Assembly: GCF_007828955.1 (NCBI RefSeq) | Contig: NZ_VIVR01000001.1 | Coordinates: 5,828,001 to 5,892,000, forward strand | Source of the DNA: Kitasatospora atroaurantiaca | GTDB taxonomy: Bacteria > Actinomycetota > Actinomycetes > Streptomycetales > Streptomycetaceae | Reading direction: 5' to 3' | DNA length: 64,000 nt | Notes under the pieces: generated by a model | The model's input: only the letters and a program-made list of their open reading frames with translations | Told to the model about the DNA's origin: nothing | Databases searched by the model: none | Translations under genes and position numbers: made by a program | In this document: piece by piece, positions 13,280 to 21,912 of the stretch | Position numbering within the stretch: position 1 is the stretch's first letter | Layout of the letters: the number at the start of each line of letters is the position of its first letter

Positions 13280-14650
13280 TCAGCCCAGTTCGAGGCTGCG
13301 CAGCACCAGCCCGGTGGCCGGCTTGGGGCCGAAGGACGTGGACTTCCGGGGCATGGTGACGCCCTGCTCCGCGAGCCGCCGCACCACGCTCTCCCTGACC
13401 GGGTGCAGCAGCACCGCCGTGCCGCCGCTCCGCGCGGCCTCGCGCTCGGCGGCCCCGGCGGCGTGCAGGTAGCCGATGTCGTCCGGGCTGTCCGGGACGC
13501 GCCAGGTGTGATCGAGCAGGGTGGCGTGCAGGACGGTGGCGTCCAGGTGGCGCCACTCCTCGGGCCTGCCGCTCGGCACGGTGGCCGCCAGCAGGGCCTC
13601 GTCCGGCTCGCTGAGCAGCCAGAAGACGCCCTCGCCGCCGGTCAGCAGGAACGCGTTGCCCACGTGTCGCTTCGCCTCGGCGAGGGCCTGCAGGGCGGTC
13701 TCCAGCGGGCCCGGCACCTCCTTGACCCGCCACTGGTCGCCGAGCTCGGCCAGCGCCTCGGCGACCGGGAGGCGGTACAGCACCCGGTGAATGGCCCTCA
13801 CCCGCAGCGGGTAGCGGGCCGTGTCGACCAGCAGCACCAGACCGCGGTCCCAGGGGCTGCGCGGCAGGTGGCGGTGTTCGCGCTGGAGGCGCAGGTACAT
13901 CTCCCAGCGGTGGTGCCCGTCGGCGATCAGGGCCCGGCAGGTGGCCAGGTCGCGCGTGACCTCGGCCAGCTCGGCGGGGTCGGTGACGGCCCACAGCCGG
14001 TGGTCGGTGCCGTCGCTGGTGGTCGTGGTGAGCAGCGGCTCGCCCTGCACTGCGCGCTCGATCACCCCGGCCGCGCCGCCGTTGCCCCGGTAGGTGAGAA
14101 GCAGCGGCTCCAGATTGGCCCTGGTGGTGCGCATCAGGCCGACCCGGTCGGCCACCGGGCGCGGCATCACGTCCTCGTGCGGCAGCACCACACCGGCCTC
14201 CCGGCCGCTGACCGCCAGGGCACCGATCAGGCCGCGCTGCAGCAGCTCGCCCTCCGGCCCGTCCTCGTGGACGCGCTGCTCGTACACGTACAGCGCAGGC
14301 TCGGGATCGGCGGCGAGGACACCCTGACGCTGCCAGTCGGCCAGCAGCCGGGCGGCGTGCCGGTACCGGGTGTCACGGTCGGGCCGGTCGCCGCTGTCGT
14401 CGGGCTCGGGTCTCGGGAGGATCAGGCGCACGATGTTGTACGGGTCGGCCGTCTCCAGGTCTAGGCGCCGGTTCGGGTCGACCACGTCGTACGGGGGCGA
14501 GGTGACCGCTGCCAGGGTGCCGACCCGGTCGGGGACGTATCGCAGGCCGCGGAACGGGGACAGGGACAGCCCTGCGGTGGCGACATGCCCGGGGTCTCCG
14601 GGGCCGCCTGCCGGAGACTCCGGTCCGCTTTCTGCACTGGGTGTGCTCAT
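13280..14650 (-). CDS. DUF1015 family protein (456 aa)
   Basis: The N-terminal LSPFRGLRYVPDRVG followed by TSPPYDVVDP and the mid-protein GHHRWEMYLRLQRE are hallmarks of DUF1015 (HTH-like/ParB-related annotation in some databases). Members are about 400-450 residues and widespread in bacteria, with no proven function; a link to aminotransferase or serine metabolism has been proposed only from context. The start is uncertain: ATG at 14,659 or 14,650 are three codons apart and neither has a clear ribosome binding site. The gene converges on the repeat-rich gene and is divergent from the next TPR gene, with 93 bases between. Confidence 0.85.
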   Translation of the reverse strand: MSTPSAESGPESPAGGPGDPGHVATAGLSLSPFRGLRYVPDRVGTLAAVTSPPYDVVDPNRRLDLETADPYNIVRLILPRPEPDDSGDRPDRDTRYRHAARLLADWQRQGVLAADPEPALYVYEQRVHEDGPEGELLQRGLIGALAVSGREAGVVLPHEDVMPRPVADRVGLMRTTRANLEPLLLTYRGNGGAAGVIERAVQGEPLLTTTTSDGTDHRLWAVTDPAELAEVTRDLATCRALIADGHHRWEMYLRLQREHRHLPRSPWDRGLVLLVDTARYPLRVRAIHRVLYRLPVAEALAELGDQWRVKEVPGPLETALQALAEAKRHVGNAFLLTGGEGVFWLLSEPDEALLAATVPSGRPEEWRHLDATVLHATLLDHTWRVPDSPDDIGYLHAAGAAEREAARSGGTAVLLHPVRESVVRRLAEQGVTMPRKSTSFGPKPATGLVLRSLELG

Positions 14651-14743
14651 TCTGGGCATGGTAATCGGGTGTGCGTTGTTCAGTGATCACAGCGCTCGGT
14701 CCCGGGGCCGGATCGGGCCGTGGTGCGGGGAGCGAGGTTCGGG

Positions 14744-15277
14744 ATGAGTGACGGGCAGGAGCGCGTGAACGGCGGCGGCGTCGGTGGTGAGGGCGGCGGG
14801 GTCGTTCCTGCGCAGAACGGGTCGGGTGCGCCTGAGGGTGGCGTCTACGACTGGTTCCGGCGGGGCAGCAAGCTGCTGGAGCAGGGGCACCCGGCGGCGG
14901 CCGAGCAGTTGCTGGCCCGGGCCGCCGAGGCGGAGCCGCACTCGCGGAGCATCCGGGAGACGCTGGCGAGAGCCCAGTTCGACGCGGGGCTCTATGCGGC
15001 GGCGCTGGAGAACTTCCGGGCGGTGGCGCTGGCCGATCCGGCGGACGACTACGCTCAGTTCGGGTGGGGCGTCGCGGCGGCGCGGCTGGGCGACTTCGAG
15101 ACATCGGCGGAGCACCTGGCGCTGGCCGTCGCCATGCGGCCGGAGTCCGAGCACTACCGGGCCGCGCTGCGCCAGACCAGGGCGACGCTGGCGGCCCGGG
15201 CCGGGGCGTTCGGGCCGCTGCTGCCCGGTGCGCCGGGCTATTCGGCGCCGCCGACGGGTCAGGACGAGACCCGGTAG
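14744..15277 (+). CDS. tetratricopeptide repeat protein
   Basis: The 177-residue product has a glycine-rich N-terminal 30 residues and then three clear TPR-like helix pairs (GSKLLEQGHPAAAEQLLARA, ALENFRAVALADPADDYAQF, AEHLALAVAMRPESEHYRAA). No signal peptide or membrane segment is seen, so it should be cytoplasmic and act as a protein-binding adaptor; the partner is unknown. ATG 14,744 follows GCGAGGTTCGGG. A GTG at 14,720 would add eight residues. It is followed at 72 bases by the HAD hydrolase gene, probably on the same transcript. Confidence 0.8.
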   Translation: MSDGQERVNGGGVGGEGGGVVPAQNGSGAPEGGVYDWFRRGSKLLEQGHPAAAEQLLARAAEAEPHSRSIRETLARAQFDAGLYAAALENFRAVALADPADDYAQFGWGVAAARLGDFETSAEHLALAVAMRPESEHYRAALRQTRATLAARAGAFGPLLPGAPGYSAPPTGQDETR

Positions 15278-15349
15278 GGCCGCCACCCAGTAGCGCCGGC
15301 CTCCGGTGGAGCCGGCACCGACCGACGAGCAGGACGAGGTAGAGCACGC

Positions 15350-16393
15350 ATGACGGACACGGCAGTCGGCCAGGCACGGACCGCACCCGGGGGCTCCGAC
15401 CGCCCGCTGACCGAGGCGTACGACACGGCGCTGCTCGACCTCGACGGGGTGGTGTACGCCGGGCCGCACGCGATCGTGCACGCCGTGGAGTCGCTGGCTT
15501 CCGCGCGCGAGGCGGGGATGCGGCTGGCGTACGTCACCAACAACGCCTCGCGCCCGCCCCGGATGGTGGCGGAGCACCTGACCGAGCTGGGCGTGCCCGC
15601 CGAGGCGGCCGACGTGATCAACTCCGCCCAGGCGGCGGCCCGGCTGGTCGCGGAGAAGGTGCCGGCCGGGTCGAAGGTGCTGGTGGTGGGCGGGGCCGGG
15701 CTGGTGGAGGCGCTGGCCGAGCGTGGTCTGGTGGCGGTGCGCTCACTGGACGAGGAGCCTGTCGCGGTCGTCCAGGGCTACGACCCGACGGTCGGCTGGC
15801 AGCATCTCGCCGAGGCCTCGTATGCGGTCGCGCGCGGGCTGCCGTGGGTGGCCTCGAACACGGATCTGACGGTGCCCACCGCGCGCGGCATCGCGCCCGG
15901 CAACGGGACGCTGGTGGCGGCCGTCCGGACGGCGACCGGGGCCGAGCCCGAGGTCGCGGGCAAGCCGCTGCCTCCGATGCACCGGGAGACGGTCATCCGT
16001 ACGGGGGCGAAGCGGCCGCTGGTGGTCGGCGACCGCCTGGACACGGACATCGAAGGTGCCTACAACGGCGGTGTGGACAGCCTCCTGGTCTTCACCGGCG
16101 TCACCACTCCCGCCCAGCTGCTGGCGGCGCCGGCGGAGCACCGGCCGACGTACCTGGCGGCGGACCTGCGCGGGCTGCTGGTCGGTCAGCCGGTCGTTGA
16201 GACGCTGGGTGGCGGCCGGTACGGCTGCGGCGGGTTCGAGGCTGGGCTGGACGGCGGCGTGCTGCGGCTGGACGGGGCCGGGGAGGACCCGTACGACGGG
16301 CTGCGCGCGCTGTGTGCGGCGGCGTGGACCGCGGTAGACGCCGACGGCGTCGTGCCGGACGGACGGAAGGCGCTCGCCGAGCTGGGGCTGTAA
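15350..16393 (+). CDS. HAD-IIA family sugar/nucleotide phosphatase (NagD-like)
   Basis: The 347-residue product opens with the HAD motif I ALLDLDGVVYAG (two catalytic Asp), then motif II in YVTNNASRPP, motif III lysine in AGKPLPPM and motif IV in VVGDRLDTDIEGA. This layout with a large C2 cap is class IIA, as in NagD and p-nitrophenylphosphatase proteins, cytoplasmic phosphatases with broad small-molecule substrates. A GACGAGGTAGAGCACGC stretch precedes the ATG. The final 60 or so residues (GGGRYGCGGFEAGLDGG) extend beyond the usual fold and are common in streptomycete relatives. The precise substrate cannot be read. Confidence 0.9.
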   Translation: MTDTAVGQARTAPGGSDRPLTEAYDTALLDLDGVVYAGPHAIVHAVESLASAREAGMRLAYVTNNASRPPRMVAEHLTELGVPAEAADVINSAQAAARLVAEKVPAGSKVLVVGGAGLVEALAERGLVAVRSLDEEPVAVVQGYDPTVGWQHLAEASYAVARGLPWVASNTDLTVPTARGIAPGNGTLVAAVRTATGAEPEVAGKPLPPMHRETVIRTGAKRPLVVGDRLDTDIEGAYNGGVDSLLVFTGVTTPAQLLAAPAEHRPTYLAADLRGLLVGQPVVETLGGGRYGCGGFEAGLDGGVLRLDGAGEDPYDGLRALCAAAWTAVDADGVVPDGRKALAELGL

Positions 16394-16427
16394 CGGCCGA
16401 GGCCGGGCCGGGGCTGCCGGGCCGGGC

Positions 16428-16775
16428 TCAGAGCAGGGTGCGCAGGCGGAGGAGGTCGCGGAAGCCGGCCTCCAGCTTGACCCGGCCCGCGGCCCAGGCG
16501 GAGGCGAAGTTGAGCTGACCGCCCACCAGTGAGACCAGGTCGTCGCTGGCCATGGCGAGGCGGATCTCGGCCTTGGCGGGCGGCGGGCCCGGTGTCTCGA
16601 CGACGTCGGTGATCCGGCCGTCGCGCAGTCGGCCGGAGAAGGTCAGATCGAGGTCGGTGATCCAGCAGGTGAGCGAGCGGTCGAGGGCGGCGGCCTTGCG
16701 GACGTCGCCGTTGGAACCGGCCAGGTTCCGGCTGAGCTGCTCGAGTGCTTCGCGGCAGTTCTCGGTGCTGGCCAT
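16428..16775 (-). CDS. SCP2 sterol-binding-domain protein
   Basis: The 115-residue protein corresponds to one SCP2-like domain, with the DLDLTFSGRLRDGRI and ASDDLVSLVGGQLNFASAWAAGRVKLEAG segments seen in the family. Such proteins have a hydrophobic pocket for lipids or other apolar ligands and act in the cytoplasm; bacterial ligands are mostly unknown. A GGGAGACC stretch lies upstream of the ATG. The gene faces the HAD gene tail to tail and is divergent from the next gene, with 204 bases between the divergent starts. Confidence 0.8.
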   Translation of the reverse strand: MASTENCREALEQLSRNLAGSNGDVRKAAALDRSLTCWITDLDLTFSGRLRDGRITDVVETPGPPPAKAEIRLAMASDDLVSLVGGQLNFASAWAAGRVKLEAGFRDLLRLRTLL

Positions 16776-16979
16776 GGCTGCTGGTCTCCCGTCCGGTGCT
16801 TTTCCCGCCCACGCTATCGCAGCCGTCCGTCACAGCCGGACGGACGGCAACGGCAGCGCCGCAAGGGCGGTAGAGGGTAGCGTCGTGACCGGGCGGGCCC
16901 GATATGTCCGGGCGCGCCCGAGGACGGCCCGGTGACGGTGCGGGGCGCGGAGACGTCGAGGCACGGAGGAGGCACGCGG

Positions 16980-17663
16980 ATGCTACGGGATGCGGTGCGG
17001 GGCGTTGCGGTGGTTGCCGCCGAGCTCGCGGAGGAGACCGGCAAGCGGGTCGTGGGCGCGGCGACCGGTCTGCTGGAGCGCAGCGGGGTCGATGTGGCGG
17101 CGATCGAGCGGACGGTGGGGCAGCAGTTCCCGCCCTCGGCCAAGTCGCTGCAGACGCTGGCGGAGGAGGCGGTGACGGCGGGCCGGGCCGGGCTGGACCT
17201 GGCGGTCGGGGTGATGCGCAGTGAGGTCGAGGCGGTCTTCGAGCGGGTCGGCGACCAGGTGGTGAAGGTCGGCGTGGTGCTCGGCTATCTGGAGAGCAAG
17301 CTGCGGGAGGTCGAGGAGCCCGCCGCGCGCCCGGAGCCGCGGGCGGACGGCCTCTTCGACGCCGGCTGGGAGGACGGGGACCGCGCCGGCAGGTCGGTGG
17401 TGTCCGAGCGGGTCGAGGTCGAGGTGGAGGAACCCGCCCCGGCGAAGAAGGCCACGGCGAAGAAGGCCACCGCGAAGAAGAGCACCACGGAGAAGCCGGC
17501 GGCCAGGAAGGCGACGACGAAGAAGACGGCCCCGACGAAGGCCGCGGCGAAGAAGACGACAGTGAAGACAGCCGCGAAGAAGGCCACCGCCAAGAAGGCG
17601 GCTCCGGCCAAGAAGGCGGCGGCAGGCAGGAAGTCCGCTCCCCGGAAGGGCAGCGATGACTGA
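16980..17663 (+). CDS. helical protein with histone-H1-like Lys/Ala-rich tail
   Basis: The 227-residue product has two halves. Residues 1-115 are long amphipathic helices (RGVAVVAAELAEETGKRV, GRAGLDLAVGVMRSEVEAV), a pattern like phasins or apolipoprotein-type surface proteins. After an acidic linker, residues from about 165 consist of AKKATAKK-type repeats close to those of histone H1, HupS C-tails and the PhaF DNA-binding tail. It may tie a hydrophobic surface or membrane to the nucleoid; this is inference. ATG 16,980 is preceded by CGGAGGAGG. It overlaps the next small gene by eight bases. Confidence 0.78.
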   Translation: MLRDAVRGVAVVAAELAEETGKRVVGAATGLLERSGVDVAAIERTVGQQFPPSAKSLQTLAEEAVTAGRAGLDLAVGVMRSEVEAVFERVGDQVVKVGVVLGYLESKLREVEEPAARPEPRADGLFDAGWEDGDRAGRSVVSERVEVEVEEPAPAKKATAKKATAKKSTTEKPAARKATTKKTAPTKAAAKKTTVKTAAKKATAKKAAPAKKAAAGRKSAPRKGSDD

Positions 17664-17811
17664 GCCGACCCCCACCGGCCACCCGGCCGTGGACGCCGCC
17701 CTGGCCCGGCTCGAGGAGCTGGACGGGGCGGAGACCGGTGTGCACGTCGCCGTGTACGAAGATGTACACCAGCGGCTCGCGGACACCCTCGCCGCCCTCG
17801 ACGATCAGTAG
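17656..17811 (+). CDS. conserved-looking 51-residue microprotein upstream of tlyA
   Basis: ATG at 17,656 lies inside the last codons of the previous gene (8-base overlap), and TAG ends the frame at 17,811. The product MTEPTPTGHPAVDAALARL continues with an acidic, leucine-rich helix and ends LADTLAALDDQ. The heptad-like leucines suggest a short amphipathic or coiled helix. A GGAAGGGCAGCG site precedes the ATG. It stands 37 bases before tlyA and is probably co-transcribed with it. Small genes are found at this site in streptomycetes, but I do not know a function. Confidence 0.75.
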   Translation: MTEPTPTGHPAVDAALARLEELDGAETGVHVAVYEDVHQRLADTLAALDDQ

Positions 17812-17848
17812 CTGATCAGTAGCTGTAGCAGTAGGAGCTGAAGCACCA

Positions 17849-18661
17849 GTGGCAGTGGCACGACGCCGACTCGACGCGGAGCTGGTCCGCCGCAAGCTGG
17901 CCCGTTCGCGTGAGCACGCGAGCGAGCTGATCGCGGCCGGCCGGGTGACCGTCGGCGGCACCACCGCGACCAAGCCCGCGACCCAGGTGGAGACCGCGGC
18001 CGCCGTGGTGGTGGCCAAGGACGAGAACGACCCGGATTACGTCTCCCGCGGCGGCCACAAGCTGGCCGGTGCGTTCGCGGCCTTCGTGCCGCAGGGGCTG
18101 GTCGTCGAGGGGCGGCGGGCGCTGGACGCGGGCGCGTCCACCGGCGGCTTCACGGACGTACTGCTGCGCGCGGGCGCCGCGCACGTGCTGGCGGTGGACG
18201 TCGGCTACGGCCAGCTCGCATGGTCGCTGCAGAGCGACGACCGGGTCACCGTGATGGACCGGACCAACGTCCGGGAGCTCACCCTGGAGCTGATCGGCGG
18301 GGCGCCCGTCGACCTGGTGGTGGGGGACCTGTCGTTCATCTCGCTGGGCCTGGTGCTGCCGGCTCTCGCGGGCTGCTGCGCCGAGGACGCGGACCTGGTG
18401 ATGATGGTCAAGCCGCAGTTCGAGATCGGCAAGGAGCGGCTGGGCAGCGGCGGGGTGGTGCGCAGCCCGCAGCTGCGGGCCGAGATGGTCCGGCAGGTGG
18501 CCGGTCAGGCGTGGGCGCTCGGCCTGGGCGTACGGGCGGTCACCGCCAGCCCGCTGCCGGGGCCGTCCGGCAACGTCGAGTACTTCCTCTGGCTGCGCCG
18601 GGACGCCCCGCAGCTCGACCCGGCCGAGGCGGACCGAGCTGTCGCCGAGGGCCCCCGATAA
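17849..18661 (+). CDS. tlyA: TlyA-type 2'-O-ribose rRNA methyltransferase/hemolysin family protein
   Basis: The 270-residue product has an N-terminal S4 RNA-binding domain (RLDAELVRRKLARSREHASE) and a FtsJ-like methyltransferase domain. The SAM motif is ALDAGASTGGFTDVLL; the K-D-K-E catalytic set is visible as K in SRGGHKLAG, D in VVGDLSF, K in MVKPQFEIGK and E in GNVEYFLW. In actinobacteria TlyA methylates cytidines of 16S and 23S rRNA and its loss gives capreomycin resistance. The start is GTG with an AGTAGGAGC site upstream. It is followed by nadK, MOSC and, farther on, recN, the usual actinobacterial neighbourhood. Confidence 0.95.
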   Translation: MAVARRRLDAELVRRKLARSREHASELIAAGRVTVGGTTATKPATQVETAAAVVVAKDENDPDYVSRGGHKLAGAFAAFVPQGLVVEGRRALDAGASTGGFTDVLLRAGAAHVLAVDVGYGQLAWSLQSDDRVTVMDRTNVRELTLELIGGAPVDLVVGDLSFISLGLVLPALAGCCAEDADLVMMVKPQFEIGKERLGSGGVVRSPQLRAEMVRQVAGQAWALGLGVRAVTASPLPGPSGNVEYFLWLRRDAPQLDPAEADRAVAEGPR

Positions 18662-18757
18662 GGTGCTTGGCAGACGTCCGACCGTCGGGCTGAGCGGCGG
18701 CCGGACCGGGTCTGCCCTCACAAGGGGCCGGCCCGGCAGGCGTAGGGAGAGGGCAGC

Positions 18758-19660
18758 ATGAGCGAGGAACGTACGGTCTTCCTGGTCGCACACACCGGTC
18801 GCGAGGCCGCGCTGCGAAGCGTGGAGGGGTTGGTGCAGGGCCTGCTGAAGGCAGGGATCAGGATTCGGCTGCTCGCCGCCGAGGCGGTCGACCTCGACCT
18901 GCCGGACGGGGTCGAGCGGGTGGCCGGCGGTGAGGGCGCCGCGGACGGTTGCGAGCTGATCCTGGTCGCGGGCGGGGACGGGACGCTGCTGCGCGGTGCG
19001 GAGCTGGCCAGGGACCACGGGCTGCCGATGCTCGGCATCAACCTCGGTCGGGTCGGGTTCCTCGCCGAGGCCGAGCGGGACGATCTCGCGGTGGTGGTGG
19101 AACGCGTGGTCGAGGCCGACTACGAGGTCGAGGAGCGGATGACCCTCGATGTGCTGGTGCGGACCAACGGCGATGTGGTGCACGAGGACTGGGCGCTGAA
19201 CGAGGCGTCGATCGAGAAGGCCTCGCGGGAGCGGATGCTGGAGGTCGTGACCGAGGTGGACGGCCGTCCGGTCTCCAACTTCGGCTGCGACGGCGTGGTC
19301 TGTGCGACACCGACCGGTTCGACCGCGTACGCGTTCTCGGGGGGCGGTCCGGTGGTGTGGCCGGAGGTGGAGGCGCTGCTGATGGTGCCGATCAGTGCTC
19401 ACGCGCTGTTCGCCCGGCCGTTGGTGACCTCGCCCAACTCCGTACTGGCGGTGGAGGTTCAGCCGAAGACGCCGCACGGCATCCTGTGGTGCGACGGGCG
19501 GCGATCGGTCGAACTCCCGGCCGGGGCACGGGTGGAGGTCCGTCGGGGGAAGACCCCGGTTCGGCTGGCGCGGCTGCACCGGGCGCCGTTCACGGACCGG
19601 CTGGTCGCCAAGTTCGCTCTGCCGGTGACCGGTTGGCGCGGGCGCTCGGGCGGATGCTGA
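18758..19660 (+). CDS. nadK: NAD kinase
   Basis: The 300-residue product shows the kinase motifs AGGDGTLLRGAE (GGDGT), NLGRVGFLAE, NEASIEK (NE/D motif) and CATPTGSTAYAFSGGGP. It phosphorylates NAD to NADP using ATP or polyphosphate, the only route to NADP. The start ATG 18,758 follows AGGGAGAGGGCAGC. It lies between tlyA and recN; only the MOSC gene and the MocR/YczE pair interrupt the usual tlyA-nadK-recN order. The length fits actinobacterial NadK. Confidence 0.97.
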   Translation: MSEERTVFLVAHTGREAALRSVEGLVQGLLKAGIRIRLLAAEAVDLDLPDGVERVAGGEGAADGCELILVAGGDGTLLRGAELARDHGLPMLGINLGRVGFLAEAERDDLAVVVERVVEADYEVEERMTLDVLVRTNGDVVHEDWALNEASIEKASRERMLEVVTEVDGRPVSNFGCDGVVCATPTGSTAYAFSGGGPVVWPEVEALLMVPISAHALFARPLVTSPNSVLAVEVQPKTPHGILWCDGRRSVELPAGARVEVRRGKTPVRLARLHRAPFTDRLVAKFALPVTGWRGRSGGC

Positions 19661-19711
19661 GCCAGGGGTCCTGCCGAAACTTCGGGGCCTGCTGCAACAG
19701 GAGGGGAACGG

Positions 19712-20254
19712 ATGGGCGGGACGGTCACGGCGGTCAGCCGGAGCGGTGAGCACGACTTCAGCAAGCCGAACGAGCCGAGTGTGCGGCTGCTGGCGGGCCT
19801 GGGGGTGGAGGGGGACGCGCACCTGGGGGTGACCGTCCAGCACCGCTCGCGGGTGGCGCAGGACCCGACACAGCCGAACCTGCGTCAGGTGCACCTGATC
19901 CATGCGGAGCTGCACGAGGAGCTGGCCATGGCCGGGTACCCGGTCGAGCCCGGCGAGTTGGGCGAGAACATCACCACGCGGGGCGTCGACCTGCTCGCCC
20001 TGCCGCGCGGTACGCGGCTGCACCTCGGCGAGCGGGCGGTGGTCGAGGTGACCGGGCTGCGCAACCCCTGCCTGCAGATCGACGGCTTCCGGGACGGCCT
20101 GCTGAAGCAGGTGGTCGGGCGGGACGAGCAGGGCAACGTGGTCCGCAAGGCGGGGATCATGGGCATCGTTCTGGAGGGCGGCGAGGTGCGGCCCGGGGAC
20201 GGGATCGCGGTGGAGCTTCCGGAGGGCCCGTTCGAGGCGCTGGAGCGCGTCTGA
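19712..20254 (+). CDS. MOSC-domain protein (YiiM-like)
   Basis: The 180-residue product is one MOSC domain. VTAVSRSGEHDFSKP opens the fold, GVEGDAHLG and LREVHLI-type stretches follow, and the conserved cysteine sits in TGLRNPCLQIDGF, where sulfur carriers of the molybdenum cofactor sulfurase C-terminal family bind sulfide. Members are predicted to handle activated sulfur or reduce N-hydroxylated compounds with molybdenum cofactor. A clear AGGAGGGGAACGG precedes ATG 19,712. It is 51 bases after nadK, probably co-transcribed, and converges on the MocR gene. Confidence 0.88.
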   Translation: MGGTVTAVSRSGEHDFSKPNEPSVRLLAGLGVEGDAHLGVTVQHRSRVAQDPTQPNLRQVHLIHAELHEELAMAGYPVEPGELGENITTRGVDLLALPRGTRLHLGERAVVEVTGLRNPCLQIDGFRDGLLKQVVGRDEQGNVVRKAGIMGIVLEGGEVRPGDGIAVELPEGPFEALERV

Positions 20255-20288
20255 GGTCCCTGGCGGGGTACGTGGGCGGCCGGCGGCG

Positions 20289-21791
20289 TCAGACCGCCAG
20301 GGGTGGAGTCCCGTCGGCCGCCGTCCAGCGCCTGGTGGCGGCCGGCTCGGCGGCTGCGGCCAGCCGGGCGACGGCTGCCGGGGCGCCGGGCGCCGGGACG
20401 GTCAGCGGGATCCGGATGTGGTGCTCGAAGGCGCCGTCCACGCCGAAGCGCGAGCCGGCCGCGATCCGTACGCCGAGCCGTTCGCCGGCCTGGGCCAGGG
20501 CGGCGCCGGAGATCCCGTCCGTGGCGACCCAGAAGGCCAGGCCGCCCGAGGGGTAGGCGAATTGCCAGCGGGGGAGCTGCTCGCGGAGCGCCGCCGCCAG
20601 CGCCTCGGCGCTGGCTCGCAGCCGTTCCTGCTGCTGGGCGCGGACCTCGGCGAAGTGTTCGGTGAGCAGGGTGGCGGCGATCAGCTGGTCGAGGACGGGC
20701 GTGCCGACATCGGTGTAGATCCGGTCGGTGGCCAACTGCCGTACCAGGCCCGGGGTCCCGCGCAGCCAGCCGATCCGCAGGCCGCCCCAGAGGATCTTGC
20801 TGGCCGAGCCGATGGTGATCACCTGGGCGGCGCGGTCCAGCGCGGCGGTCGGGCGGGGGAGTTCCTCGGGCCGTACGCCCCAGCCGAGTTCGGCGGGCGT
20901 CTCGTCCACCAGGACGGTCGTCCCGGCGGCGCGGGCGGCGGCGAGCAGCTCGCGGCGCTGCTCCTCGTCGATGAGCGCGCCGGTCGGGTTCTGGAAGTCC
21001 GGGATCACGAAGGCGAGTCTCGGGGCGGCGCCGCGCAGGACGCGCTGCCACTCGGCGACGTCCCAGCGCGGCAGCGCGGTGGGCCCGCCGGGCCAGGCGT
21101 GCGGGACGGGGACCAGGCGGGCGCCGCCGCGGCGCAGCGACTGCAGCGTGTGCGCGTAGCTGGGCGCCTCCACCGCAACCCGGTCGCCGCGCCCGAGCAG
21201 GGCCCGCCGGGCCAGGTGCAGCGCGCCCATGGCGCCGGTGGTGACCAGGATCTGGTCGGGCGTCGTCGGCAGCCCGCGCTCGGTGTACCGCTGGGCGATC
21301 GCCTCCCGCAGCACCGGTACGCCGGTGGGGAAGTGGCCGTGCCCGGCGGCGTACGCGGGCAGCTGCTCGACGGCCCGGGCGGCCGCCTGGCCGAGGTGGG
21401 GCTGCGGCGCGGGCAGTGCGGCCACGCCCAGGTCGAGCATGGACTCGCTCTCGTCGGGCGGGACGGGGTGCAGGGCGTCGCTGGGCGGGCGGCTGCCCTC
21501 GGGCAGGGCGGTCCAGCTGCCGGAGCCGCGGCGGCTGCGCAGGTAGCCCTCGGTGCGCAGGGTCTCGTACGCGGTGGCGACCGTCGTCCGGCTCAGGGAC
21601 AGCGCCTGGGCGAGCTCCCGTTCGGCGGGCAGCCGGGCGCCGACCGGCAGCCGGCCCTCGGAGACCAGCAGCCTGACCTGGCTTGCCAGGGTCCGGTACG
21701 CGGGCCGGTGCCGGGCCGGCTCGGGGAGCCGCGCGCTGGTCAGCAGGCGGGCCAGCGCGGGCGGGGTCACGGTGCTCTGCCACTCGGTCAC
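20289..21791 (-). CDS. MocR-type GntR regulator with aminotransferase-like domain
   Basis: The 500-residue product carries an N-terminal GntR winged helix (SEGRLPVGARLPAERELAQA, then SRTTVATAYETLRTEGYL) joined to a fold-type I PLP aminotransferase domain. The PLP lysine lies in ITIGSASKILWGGLRIGWLR, and the substrate/PLP region in FVIPDFQNPTG is also clear. MocR proteins usually sense PLP or amino compounds and control a neighbouring gene. GTG 21,791 with GAGGGTGGCAGCC is a good start; a GTG five codons upstream is possible. The gene is divergent from the yczE-like membrane gene, a standard MocR arrangement, with two direct repeats in between. Confidence 0.92.
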   Translation of the reverse strand: MTEWQSTVTPPALARLLTSARLPEPARHRPAYRTLASQVRLLVSEGRLPVGARLPAERELAQALSLSRTTVATAYETLRTEGYLRSRRGSGSWTALPEGSRPPSDALHPVPPDESESMLDLGVAALPAPQPHLGQAAARAVEQLPAYAAGHGHFPTGVPVLREAIAQRYTERGLPTTPDQILVTTGAMGALHLARRALLGRGDRVAVEAPSYAHTLQSLRRGGARLVPVPHAWPGGPTALPRWDVAEWQRVLRGAAPRLAFVIPDFQNPTGALIDEEQRRELLAAARAAGTTVLVDETPAELGWGVRPEELPRPTAALDRAAQVITIGSASKILWGGLRIGWLRGTPGLVRQLATDRIYTDVGTPVLDQLIAATLLTEHFAEVRAQQQERLRASAEALAAALREQLPRWQFAYPSGGLAFWVATDGISGAALAQAGERLGVRIAAGSRFGVDGAFEHHIRIPLTVPAPGAPAAVARLAAAAEPAATRRWTAADGTPPLAV

Positions 21792-21829
21792 GGCTGCCAC
21801 CCTCACGCGATCAGTCCACTTGGCGTGGA

Positions 21830-21857
21830 TTGGACCTGGATCCGGTCCGGTTGGACC
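21830..21857. promoter_or_regulatory. putative MocR operator: two direct TTGGACC repeats
   Basis: TTGGACC occurs at 21,830-21,836 and again at 21,851-21,857, 21 bp apart start to start, i.e. two helical turns on one face. They lie in the 121-bp gap between the divergent mocR and yczE genes. MocR operators studied in other species are often direct repeats with two-turn spacing. No experimental support is visible here. Confidence 0.5.
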
Positions 21858-21912
21858 GCCCATCATGGCAGCGCGGCCGCCGGGGCCGCCACACCCACCG
21901 CAAGGAGCCCCG

